NCBI GenBank assembly: GCA_027451885.1
Contig: DAIDHX010000088.1
Span: forward strand, 1-55,898
Direction: 5' to 3'
From: Planctomycetales bacterium
GTDB lineage: Bacteria > Planctomycetota > Planctomycetia > Isosphaerales > Isosphaeraceae
DNA: 55,898 bases
The stretch's first letter is position 1. Each line of letters opens with the position of its first letter. A program made the position numbers and the translations under genes. The notes under the pieces are model-generated. The model saw only the letters and a program-made list of their open reading frames with translations. It made no database searches and was not told the DNA's origin. This document shows positions 39,872 to 47,871 of this stretch, piece by piece.

Positions 39872-41050
39872 ATGAATCCAAAGTCAGCATCCAATAAAAA
39901 AACGGGCACGCACGCCAGGGGACCGGCGTCAAAGCCGAAGGGTGCTGACACGAAGCGAGGGCCGTCGATCGAAAGTCTCCGCCAGGAGATCGACCGGCTG
40001 GACCTCGAGATCGTGAAGCAGCTCAACCGCCGGGCCGGGGTTGCCGCCAAGATTGGCGAACTCAAGCGCCACCAGGGAATGGAGGTCTTTGCCGCCGCGC
40101 GTGAGGAAGAGGTTCTCGGCCGGGTGATTGGCTCCAGCCAGGGTCCGCTGCCGCAGGAGTCGTTGCGGATCATTTTTCGAGAGCTGATGAGCGGCTCGCG
40201 GGTTCTTCAGCGTGCCCCTCGGGTCGCGTGCCTGGGTCCCAAGTACAGTTACAGCTATCTGGCTTCCGCGGCGAAATTTGGCGAAGCGGTCGAGCATGTC
40301 CCGCTCGGCTCGATCGCGGCGGTTTTTGAGGAAGTCAATCGCCGCAATGTCCAGTTCGGGATCGTACCGCTTGAGAATTCAACGGACGGGCGGATCGCGG
40401 ACACGCTTGACATGTTCGCCAAGCTGCCGAATCTCAAGATTCGGGCTGAGGTCAAGCTCCGCGTCCATCATTGCCTGCTGGGGCGGGGCGCCTGGGGGGA
40501 AACGCGGCGGGTCTATTCCAAGTCGCAGGCGCTTTCGCAGTGCCGCGAATGGCTCGCCAAGAACCTGCCCCAGGCGGTCAAGGTCGAGGTGGTTTCGACC
40601 GCGGCCGCCGCGGAGTTCGCTCGCGCGGAGGACAACGCCGCCGCCGTGGCCAGCCGCGCCGCGGCCGCAGCCTATCAGCTTAATATTCTCGCCGAGAATA
40701 TCGAGGACAAGCAGCATAACGTCACCCGGTTCGCCGTGATCGGTGAGAACATCGGCGGCCGCACCGGCCGCGACAAAACCACGATCCTGGTCCGCCTGCC
40801 CAATGAGATCGGCTCGCTCGCGCGGGTGATCAGCCCATTCGAAAAGGCAGGCGTGAACATGACCTGGATCGAGTCGTTCCCAACCGAAAACGGGGAAAAT
40901 CAACGCGACCCGTCGTACGTCTTCTTCATGGACCTGGAAGGGCATTGCGAGGACGAGATCCTGAAGCGTGCGATCGAGGCCGCCCGCAAGCGCTGCGAGC
41001 GGCTCGATATCCTGGGCTCATACCCCCGCGGCATCTGCGTCGAAAGCTAA
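39872..41050 (+). CDS. pheA: Bifunctional chorismate mutase / prephenate dehydratase
   Basis: 392 residues. After a basic N-terminal extension (about 1-30) comes an AroQ chorismate mutase (SLRQEIDRLDLEIVKQLNRR, AAKIGELKR, to about 110), then prephenate dehydratase (ACLGPKYSYSYLAS, VPLENSTDGRIADTLD, and NVTRFAVIG), and a C-terminal ACT domain with the phenylalanine-binding WIESFP and FFMDLEGH. It takes chorismate to phenylpyruvate. Substitution: the usual GPxGTFS start of the dehydratase reads GPKYSYS. Feedback by phenylalanine through the ACT domain is expected. Its stop overlaps that of the convergent acyl-CoA synthetase. Confidence 0.94.
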   Translation: MNPKSASNKKTGTHARGPASKPKGADTKRGPSIESLRQEIDRLDLEIVKQLNRRAGVAAKIGELKRHQGMEVFAAAREEEVLGRVIGSSQGPLPQESLRIIFRELMSGSRVLQRAPRVACLGPKYSYSYLASAAKFGEAVEHVPLGSIAAVFEEVNRRNVQFGIVPLENSTDGRIADTLDMFAKLPNLKIRAEVKLRVHHCLLGRGAWGETRRVYSKSQALSQCREWLAKNLPQAVKVEVVSTAAAAEFARAEDNAAAVASRAAAAAYQLNILAENIEDKQHNVTRFAVIGENIGGRTGRDKTTILVRLPNEIGSLARVISPFEKAGVNMTWIESFPTENGENQRDPSYVFFMDLEGHCEDEILKRAIEAARKRCERLDILGSYPRGICVES

Positions 41051-41114
41051 TCCTCCCGCGGCTGATGCGTCGAAAGCGAATCCTCCCGCGGCTGATGCGT
41101 CGAAAACGAGCCGC
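41025..41114. repeat. 30-bp tandem repeat (3 units) spanning the pheA/acyl-CoA synthetase junction
   Basis: Units at 41025-41054, 41055-41084 and 41085-41114, each beginning CCCGCGGC and containing TGCGTCGAAA. Units 1 and 2 differ in few positions; unit 3 diverges at its end. Read on the minus strand they encode the terminal STHQPRED repeats of the synthetase; on the plus strand unit 1 holds the pheA stop. Confidence 0.85.
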
Positions 41115-43068
41115 CCGTCGCGGGCCGGCCAATCCCAAGCGCTGCGATGCGCTCAAGCGCAGACGGATTTTCAAGGCTTGATGAATCTCCAGGCGGCAGC
41201 CCGAGCGCTGCCTGGCGGATCAGACGGCGGAGAATCTTGCCACTGCGCGTCCTGGGCAGGTCCGCCACAAACCCCACATGGGCCGGTCGGAACGACTTCC
41301 CAAGCGCATGGGCCACGTGCGCCTTGAGCTCCGCTTCAAGCGCTGAGTCGCACAGGACCCCCGCGCGGGGCACAACCAGGCAAATGATCTCATCCCCCTT
41401 CACCGGGTCGGGTGCGGGGACGGCGGCAGACTCGGCCACCGCGGGATGAAGCGCCAGAGCTGATTCCACTTCCGCCGGCCCGATCCGCTTGCCCGCAACC
41501 TTGATCACATCGTCGCTACGACCATGCAGAAACCAGAATCCGTCCTCGTCGATCGACGCCCAGTCACCGTGCACCCACACGTCCGGAAACCGCGACCAGT
41601 ACGTCGCCAGGTATCGTTCCGGGCTGCCCCAGATTCCGCGCGTCATCGCCGGCCACGGCCTGGTGCACACGAGCTCGCCCACCCCATGTGAAAGCGGCCG
41701 GCCCTCGGGATCGAACACGTCGATCGCCATCCCGAGCGCGGGGCCGCCGACCGAGCAGGGCTTGATCGGGCAAACCGGGAGAACCGAAACCAGGCAGGCG
41801 CCCACCTCCGTGCCGCCCGAGATGTTGATAATCGGCAGTCGCCCGCCGCCGGCGTTTTCGAACAGCCAGCGCCAGGATTCGGGGTCCCAGGGCTCACCCG
41901 TCGAGGCCAGAATCCGAAGCGATGACAGGTCATGATCGCGCACCGGCTCGAGGCCATGCTTCATGAGGGCCCGGATCAAGGTCGGCGATACGCCCAGGAT
42001 TGAAACCCTGTGCCGCGCGACGATCGCCCAGAGCCGGTCGGGCGCGGGGTAGTCGGGCACACCCTCGATGAGCACGATTGTGCCCCCCGCCGCCAGGCCG
42101 CCGACGATCGTCCACGGGCCCATGATCCACCCCAGATCGGTCACCCAGCAGATGCGGTCGCTCTGCCGCATGTCCGCCTGATGGGCAGCCTCCTGGGCGA
42201 TCTTGACGAGAAACCCGCCATGCACATGCACAGCGCCCTTGGGCGCACCCGTCGTTCCCGAGGTGTAAATGATCAGCAAGGGTGTCTCCGGGTCGAGCGG
42301 CCGCGCGGGCTGGTGGGGCTCGCTCCGCTCGAGCAGGCCGTGCCAGTCGTGGATGGGCACGCGGCAGGCGGCCTTCGCCGTCCTGTGGTCCGGCTGGCCA
42401 ATCACAACCAGGTGCTCAACACAGGGGGCGGAGTCAAGCGTGAGCAAGGCCTCCGCCAGCATGTCGAGCTCACGCCCGCGCCGGCTCGTGGTCGCCGAGG
42501 CCACCAGCACCCTCGCCTGGCAGTCGACCATCCTGGACGCGACCGCGGGAGCGGCGAACCCCGAAAACACCGGGACAGCCACAGCGCCCATCTTGGCGCA
42601 GCCCATGAAAGCCGCAACCGCCTCGGGGATCAGCGGCAAGAAAAGCCCCACCCGGTCGCCTTCCACCAACCCGAGCTTCAGAAGGGCGCTCGCGAACCGC
42701 GAGGCCGCGTCATCGAGCTCGGCGTAGGTCCACTGCCGCACCTGGCCGTTCTCGGCCTCCCAGACGATCGCGGTGTGATCGGCCCGAGCGCCCCGGGCGT
42801 GCCGATCCAGGCAGTTTTCGGCCAGGTTGATCCGCCCGCCGCCAAACCAGCGCGTCCAGGCGATCCCGCCCGATGCGTCGAGCACCTGCTGGAACGGGCG
42901 GGAAAACGCGATTCCAAGCTCCTCGACCGCCTCGCGCCAGAACCACTCAATGTCCGCGCAGGAGCGCTCGATCATGTCGCGGGGCTCGCGAATCCCCAGC
43001 CGGGCCATGAACCGGCCGAGGTTCGAGCCCTGTTTCATCGTCAGGTCCGGAGTCCAGACCACGCCCAT
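41047..43068 (-). CDS. Acyl-CoA synthetase (AMP-binding, acetyl/acetoacetyl-CoA synthetase-like)
   Basis: 673 residues from the ATG at 43068 (GAGG 8 nt upstream). ANL-superfamily adenylation enzyme: N-terminal ACAS-type segment (ADIEWFWREAVEELGIAF), P-loop YTSGTTGAPKGAVHVHGGF, NISGGTEVGACL, adenylate-binding DWASIDEDGFWFLHGRSDDVIKVAGKRIGPAEVES, and the acylating lysine in TRSGKILRR. The aromatic/acetate pocket cannot be read reliably, so acetyl, propionyl or acetoacetyl remain possible. The C-terminus carries an add-on of two STHQPRED repeats encoded by a 30-bp DNA repeat. Confidence 0.9.
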   Translation of the reverse strand: MGVVWTPDLTMKQGSNLGRFMARLGIREPRDMIERSCADIEWFWREAVEELGIAFSRPFQQVLDASGGIAWTRWFGGGRINLAENCLDRHARGARADHTAIVWEAENGQVRQWTYAELDDAASRFASALLKLGLVEGDRVGLFLPLIPEAVAAFMGCAKMGAVAVPVFSGFAAPAVASRMVDCQARVLVASATTSRRGRELDMLAEALLTLDSAPCVEHLVVIGQPDHRTAKAACRVPIHDWHGLLERSEPHQPARPLDPETPLLIIYTSGTTGAPKGAVHVHGGFLVKIAQEAAHQADMRQSDRICWVTDLGWIMGPWTIVGGLAAGGTIVLIEGVPDYPAPDRLWAIVARHRVSILGVSPTLIRALMKHGLEPVRDHDLSSLRILASTGEPWDPESWRWLFENAGGGRLPIINISGGTEVGACLVSVLPVCPIKPCSVGGPALGMAIDVFDPEGRPLSHGVGELVCTRPWPAMTRGIWGSPERYLATYWSRFPDVWVHGDWASIDEDGFWFLHGRSDDVIKVAGKRIGPAEVESALALHPAVAESAAVPAPDPVKGDEIICLVVPRAGVLCDSALEAELKAHVAHALGKSFRPAHVGFVADLPRTRSGKILRRLIRQAALGLPPGDSSSLENPSALERIAALGIGRPATGGSFSTHQPREDSLSTHQPRED

Positions 43069-43187
43069 GGTCGATCCTCGCACGTTCGCTTGGTGGAGCT
43101 TGGTTCGCGGATTCTAGAATTGAGCGGACTCAGCGGAGCAGGGTCAAGCTAAGCTCTGCTGAACGCAAGGAATTTGCAAGAGCCCTC

Positions 43188-43442
43188 TCACGGCAATTTC
43201 GTCCAGAGGACGACGACCAACCATGCGAGCTCGGCGAGGCCGATCGCCAGGAAAAAGAGCGGCAACCCCAGCCGCGCACCGCGGCTCGTCCAGGTCGGTC
43301 ATGTGCCGCAGAGGCGCTTGAGCGCGGGCCTGCCCGCGCCCCCTTCGATCCCTCGTATATAACCGTAGAGCTTGATCGAGCCCAGGAGCGTGAACGTGAC
43401 GCCGGCGAGTGCAGGCGGCAGCCAGCTTGTGACCGATGCCAT
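43188..43442 (-). CDS. Small two-helix membrane protein with in-frame TGA in a CxxU motif: candidate selenoprotein
   Basis: The frame from the ATG at 43442 (GGAAAGG 8 nt upstream) runs through a TGA at 43299-43301 to a TGA at 43188-43190: 84 residues if the internal codon is read. Helix 1 is about residues 8-27 (LPPALAGVTFTLLGSIKLYG) and helix 2 about 59-80 (GLPLFFLAIGLAELAWLVVV). Between them, RLC45-G-T-U48-PTW places the TGA where a redox CxxC would have its second Cys, the hallmark layout of selenoproteins. A perfect 7-bp hairpin starts 12 nt after the TGA. Both halves look membrane-protein-like, so the frame past the TGA is meaningful. Alternative: a Cys codon mutated to stop in a pseudogene. 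Redox or metal role is inferred only from the motif. Divergent from the DAHP synthase gene. Confidence 0.55.
43270..43286 (-). promoter_or_regulatory. Putative bacterial SECIS hairpin
   Basis: On the minus strand, AGCCGCG (43286-43280), loop GTG (43279-43277), CGCGGCT (43276-43270): seven perfect pairs. The loop begins 20 nt after the TGA and starts with G, which fits the general bSECIS rules (loop about 16-37 nt from UGA, G among its first two bases). Confidence 0.45.
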
Positions 43443-43619
43443 TTTCAAGAACCTTTCCGGAATGGGACGCCCCACACCCCAGGCTGACACACTCCTGGCA
43501 AGCCAGGCCACGACTCGTCTGTTCCCGGAGTCGAGTCTTCGTTACACTTTATGGCTCGTCGCGAGGCGACGACGAGAGATGGGCCTCGAAGTGCCACCCC
43601 CCGCGTCGAGACGTGCTGG

Positions 43620-44672
43620 ATGATTATTGTACTAAAACCCCGATCCGATACTCGCGTCATCAAACATGTGCTGGAACGGATCGAGGCCCTGGGGCTGAAA
43701 CCCCATTTAAGCGAGGGCGTCGCCCGCACCATCATTGGCGTGATCGGGGACGAATCCAAGCTCTCGGCCCTACCCTTCCAGGCCATCGAGGGCGTTGAGC
43801 AGGTTGTCCCGATCTTGAAGCCCTTCAAGCTGGCGAGCCGTGAGTTCCATCCCGAGGGATCTGCTTTCGACATCAAGGGAGTGCGAATCGGCGGCGGCGG
43901 CCTGGCCGTGATCGCCGGGCCGTGCGCGATCGAGAGCGAGGAGCTCCTCTTCGAGATCGCCGCGCGCGTCCGGGCCGCGGGGGCCAATATCCTCCGCGGG
44001 GGCGCTTTCAAACCACGCACCAGCCCATACAGCTTTCAGGGCCTGGGCCGCGACGGGCTCAAAATGCTCCAGGCCGCGGGCGAACGGTTCGCCATGCCAG
44101 TCGTTACCGAGGTCATGGACCCCCGGCAAATCGAGATGGTCGTCGAGTACGCCGATATTCTTCAAATTGGCGCTCGCAACATGCAAAACTTCGACCTCCT
44201 CAAGGAATGCGGCCGGACCAGGAAGCCGGTCCTGCTCAAGCGAGGCATGAGCGCATCGGTCAAGGACCTGCTGATGTCGGCCGAATACGTGCTTTCCGAG
44301 GGCAATCGCCAGGTGATCCTCTGCGAGCGCGGGATTCGCACCTTCGAGGATTCGACCCGGAACACGCTCGACCTGTCGATCGTCCCGAATCTGCAGGGGC
44401 AAAGCCACCTGCCGATCATCGTCGATCCCAGCCACGGCACCGGCCGGCCGGACCTGATTCCGGCCATGGCGCGGGCGGCCGTCGCCGCGGGGGCTGATGG
44501 GATCCACATTGAAGTCCATTCCTGCCCGGAACGGGCGCTTTCAGATGGGCCGCAGGCGCTCGTCCCCGACCAGTTCGACCGCCTGATGCGTGAGATCCAG
44601 GCGCTCGCCGATCTGTTCGGCAAGACGATCACCAGCCGCACGGGAGAAGCTGTCGCATGCGCGCGATCCTGA
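43620..44672 (+). CDS. aroF: 3-deoxy-7-phosphoheptulonate synthase (DAHP synthase, type I-beta)
   Basis: First step of the shikimate pathway, joining phosphoenolpyruvate and erythrose 4-phosphate. 350 residues from the ATG at 43620. An N-terminal ferredoxin-like regulatory domain ([20 protein letters not shown], to about 70, as in the Thermotoga enzyme) precedes the KDO8P/DAHP barrel: [78 protein letters not shown] and VDPSHGTGR. The regulatory domain would mediate aromatic amino acid feedback. Overlaps tpiA by 16 bp. Confidence 0.95.
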   Translation: MIIVLKPRSDTRVIKHVLERIEALGLKPHLSEGVARTIIGVIGDESKLSALPFQAIEGVEQVVPILKPFKLASREFHPEGSAFDIKGVRIGGGGLAVIAGPCAIESEELLFEIAARVRAAGANILRGGAFKPRTSPYSFQGLGRDGLKMLQAAGERFAMPVVTEVMDPRQIEMVVEYADILQIGARNMQNFDLLKECGRTRKPVLLKRGMSASVKDLLMSAEYVLSEGNRQVILCERGIRTFEDSTRNTLDLSIVPNLQGQSHLPIIVDPSHGTGRPDLIPAMARAAVAAGADGIHIEVHSCPERALSDGPQALVPDQFDRLMREIQALADLFGKTITSRTGEAVACARS

Positions 44673-45442
44673 TCGCCGGTAACTGGAAAATGAATCCTGG
44701 CACCCTGGCCGCCGCCTCCGCGCTTGCGCAAGCGGTCAAGGACGGCCTGGGGCACGACGCCTCCGTTCATGTTGTACTCTGCCCGGCGAGCGTCCACCTG
44801 GGGCTGGTCGACCAGATTCTCGAGGGTTCCATCATCGGCCTGGGTGCTCAGAACATGCACGCCAGGCCCGATGGCGCGTACACAGGCGAGATCTCGGGCG
44901 CCATGCTCGTGGATCTCGGCTGCACGCACGTCATCCTGGGACACAGCGAACGCAGGCATGGCATGGGCGAAACCGACACCATGGTCAACCAGAAGCTCCA
45001 CGCGGCCCTGAGCGCAGGGCTGATCCCCATCGTCTGCCTGGGGGAAACCAAGGAAGAACGACTCACTGACAGGACGGAACACGTTCTACTCACACAACTT
45101 GAGGGCTCCCTCGCAGGCCTCGAACCCGTGCAGATGGCGAAGGTCGTACTCGCCTACGAGCCGGTCTGGGCCATCGGAACCGGTCTCACGGCCACCCCGG
45201 AACAGGCCCAGGCCGCCCATGCATTCATTCGCAACCGGCTCACCGCCCAGTTCGGCGCGGCGACCGCCGAGCATGTCGTCGTCCAGTATGGTGGCAGTGT
45301 GAAGCCCGACAACGCGCTCGAGCTGCTGGCTTGCCCCGACATCGACGGCGCACTCGTCGGCGGTGCTAGCCTCAAGGCCGACGACTTTCTCAAGATCATC
45401 ACGGCCGGACGCGAGGCCGCTCGCCGCAAGGCGAACTCCTGA
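44657..45442 (+). CDS. tpiA: Triosephosphate isomerase
   Basis: Interconverts dihydroxyacetone phosphate and glyceraldehyde 3-phosphate. 261 residues with the TIM signatures: AGNWKMN (Lys), ILGHSERR (electrophilic His), [14 protein letters not shown] (catalytic Glu and loop 6) and [10 protein letters not shown] with GALVGGASL (phosphate site). The ATG lies inside the end of the DAHP synthase gene, so the two are translationally linked. Confidence 0.98.
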   Translation: MRAILIAGNWKMNPGTLAAASALAQAVKDGLGHDASVHVVLCPASVHLGLVDQILEGSIIGLGAQNMHARPDGAYTGEISGAMLVDLGCTHVILGHSERRHGMGETDTMVNQKLHAALSAGLIPIVCLGETKEERLTDRTEHVLLTQLEGSLAGLEPVQMAKVVLAYEPVWAIGTGLTATPEQAQAAHAFIRNRLTAQFGAATAEHVVVQYGGSVKPDNALELLACPDIDGALVGGASLKADDFLKIITAGREAARRKANS

Positions 45443-45475
45443 CACTGATCCGATTCACGCTTCGAGGACAGAGAC

Positions 45476-45922
45476 GTGTCTATCTTGCTCGGATTGCTTA
45501 ACACGGTAATCGTTGTGCTCTGCCTGTTCTTGATCGGGGTCATCCTGATCCAGCGCGGCAAGGGGGGCGGGCTCGCGGGCGCCTTCGGCGGCGCGGGGGG
45601 GTCAAGCGCCTTCGGCACCAAGGCCGGCGACGTCTTCACCCGCATCACCGCTGTCACGGCGCTCATTTGGATCGCCCTTTCCATGATGCTCGTTTTCCTC
45701 ACCAACCAGCACCACGGCTCGGCATTCGACTCGGGCGAGCCCTCCAGCGCGGTGAAGGCAAGCGCAAAAACCCCGGCCAAGTCGGGCACGGGCTCAAGCG
45801 CGAGCAAGAACGCCGAAACAACCAAGGCGCCCGCGCCCTCAAGCTCGACCTCGAAGTCCACGGCCAACCCTGACATCCCAACCGACCTGCCGGCGATCCC
45901 CGACCTCCCGGCGCCCAAGTGA
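45476..45922 (+). CDS. secG: Preprotein translocase subunit SecG
   Basis: 148 residues from a GTG. Two membrane helices (LLNTVIVVLCLFLIGVILIQ and ALIWIALSMMLVFLTNQ) around the conserved loop GKGGGLAGAFGGAGGSSAFG, with a long Ser/Ala/Lys/Pro tail (SSASKNAETTKAPAPSSSTS) about 70 residues longer than typical SecG. Stimulates SecYEG export. The tpiA-secG order is common in bacteria. Confidence 0.94.
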   Translation: MSILLGLLNTVIVVLCLFLIGVILIQRGKGGGLAGAFGGAGGSSAFGTKAGDVFTRITAVTALIWIALSMMLVFLTNQHHGSAFDSGEPSSAVKASAKTPAKSGTGSSASKNAETTKAPAPSSSTSKSTANPDIPTDLPAIPDLPAPK

Positions 45923-45986
45923 CAACGCAGGCGCTCTCGTCGATGGTGACGATCCGACGCCCCCGTGCCCGAGCCGCGAGGATCCC

Positions 45987-46859
45987 GTGCTGCTTTCCAT
46001 GACCGGTTTCGGCGAGGCCCGCACCCAGGACGCGCTGGGGTCCATCCATGTCGAAATCCGCGCAGTGAATAACCGCCATCTCAAGGTCAACCTCAAGGTC
46101 AGCGAGAGCCATTCCCGCTTCGAGCCCGATGTCGAAGCCCTGGTTCGCGAAAGCATCCGACGCGGCACCGTCACCATTCACGTACGCGTCGACCGCCCTC
46201 GCAGGCTCGAGGACTACAAGCTCAACTTCGTGGCGCTCGAAAGCTACCGCAAGCAACTCTCGAACTTCGAATCCACGGACCGCGTCGACCTCGGTGCACT
46301 GCTCGCCCTCCCCGGCGTGGTGGAAGATCAGCGCACTCGTGACAACGAGCCCGAACCTGAATGGGAGGGATTACGAAACGCGTTGACAGCCGCCCTCGAA
46401 CGCTTCAATGCCTCCCGCACCGCCGAAGGCAAGGCCATGGCCGCTGAGCTCAAATCGCTCGCCCGCGGCGTGGCCGGAAACCTGGCCCGAATCGTTGATC
46501 GCGCTCCCGAGGTCGTGCAGGAATACCAGACCCGGCTGCTCGAGCGCGTCGCCGCCCTGCTCCGCGAACAGGCCGTCGCCCTCGAGCCCCGCGACGTCGC
46601 TCGCGAAGTCGCACTGCTCGCCGATCGCGTCGATATCGCCGAAGAAATCGTCCGCCTCCGCGCTCACATCGAACACTACCACAACCTCATCGACGAACCC
46701 TCAAGCTCGGGCCGAAAACTCGAGTTCCTGATCCAGGAAATGGGTAGGGAAATCAACACCATCGGATCAAAAGCCAACGACGTCGAGATCGCCCGTTCCG
46801 TCGTCGAGATCAAGGCGATCCTGGAAAAAATCCGAGAGCTCGTGCAGAATGTCGAATAA
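45987..46859 (+). CDS. yicC: YicC-family endoribonuclease
   Basis: 290 residues. Starts [11 protein letters not shown] from the GTG at 45987 (an ATG at 45999 would remove four residues). Conserved blocks: [45 protein letters not shown] and the C-terminal [44 protein letters not shown]-like motif, full length for the family (DUF1732 end). YicC acts on structured RNA in E. coli. It overlaps gmk by 11 bp. Confidence 0.95.
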   Translation: [290 protein letters not shown]

Positions 46860-47454
46860 TACGGATTCCGACTGGTCGAGCTTTCCCGGCCGGCTGGTGA
46901 TCCTCTCGGGTCCCTCAGGCTCGGGAAAATCCACAATCGCGTCCCGCCTGATCGCTCGCATGGGCGGAAGATTGCGAGCGTCAGTCTCGGCCACTACGCG
47001 TGCCCCCAGATCGGGAGAACGTCCTAACATCGATTATGTTTTCGTCTCGCCCCAGGAATTCGAAGCCCTCAAGCACGACTTGCTCGAATTTGCTGAAGTC
47101 CATGGCAATTCGTACGGCACCCCCGCCGAGCCGGCCCGGAAGGCCCTCCGCGAAGGGTGCTGCGTCCTGCTGGTGATCGACGTCCAGGGTGGCTTCCAGG
47201 TCAAAAAAAAGGTGCCCGAGGCTGTGTCCATTTTTCTGGAACCGCCGTCGCTCGCGGTGCTGGAGCAACGATTGCGAGAGCGTGGAACCGAGACGCCCGC
47301 CTCGCTTGAACGCCGGCTCAAGAACGCCCAGGCCGAGCTCGCCGTTAAGGATCAATACGACTATCAGGTGACAAACGACGACCTCGATCGGGCAGTCGAG
47401 GAGATGGCGTCGATCTTGTCGAAATACGGTTGCCCCGAGGAGCCAGCGCGATGA
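46849..47454 (+). CDS. gmk: Guanylate kinase
   Basis: Phosphorylates GMP to GDP. 201 residues: P-loop [14 protein letters not shown]-binding [13 protein letters not shown] and [18 protein letters not shown] with the Walker-type Asp, and the lid region [17 protein letters not shown]. The last codon overlaps rpoZ (ATGA), so yicC-gmk-rpoZ form one translationally coupled set, the same order as in many bacteria. Confidence 0.97.
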
Positions 47455-47723
47455 TCGAGGAGCTGAAGGAAGAAGACATCGTCAACAAGGTTGGCGGGCG
47501 GTTCAAGCTTTCGACCCTGATCCAGAAGCGGATGATCTCGCTCAATCAGGGGTCGCGCCCGCTGGTGGACACCCGCGGCCTCGATCGGATGTCCACAGTG
47601 ATTGAGGAGATCCGCCAGGACAAGATCTATCTGGACCTGTCGGGCAAGGTGCGCACGCTCGAGCCGACGGAGGAGCTGGGGGGCGAGTCCGAGACGGTCG
47701 ACCTTACCCAACCGACGGAATAG
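47451..47723 (+). CDS. rpoZ: RNA polymerase omega subunit
   Basis: 90 residues from the ATG at 47451, overlapping the gmk stop. [39 protein letters not shown] follows the omega fold, and the position after gmk is the classical one. The acidic tail ([14 protein letters not shown]) resembles other omega proteins. Confidence 0.88.
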   Translation: MIEELKEEDIVNKVGGRFKLSTLIQKRMISLNQGSRPLVDTRGLDRMSTVIEEIRQDKIYLDLSGKVRTLEPTEELGGESETVDLTQPTE

Positions 47724-47871
47724 CTACGAGCGCTCCTGGTACCAGGCGGATCGGCCGCGGGGGCTGGAACCCCCAGGGCCGATCGACCGATCAAATCCGA
47801 TGAGGCCGGGGCGCGGCGCAGGCGTTCCTCCCTCCCAACTGGGGATCTTGATCGGGTCGCGAGGGAGATTC

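Noticed and set aside
42010-43152. 380-codon plus-strand open frame
   Set aside because: Antisense shadow of the acyl-CoA synthetase.
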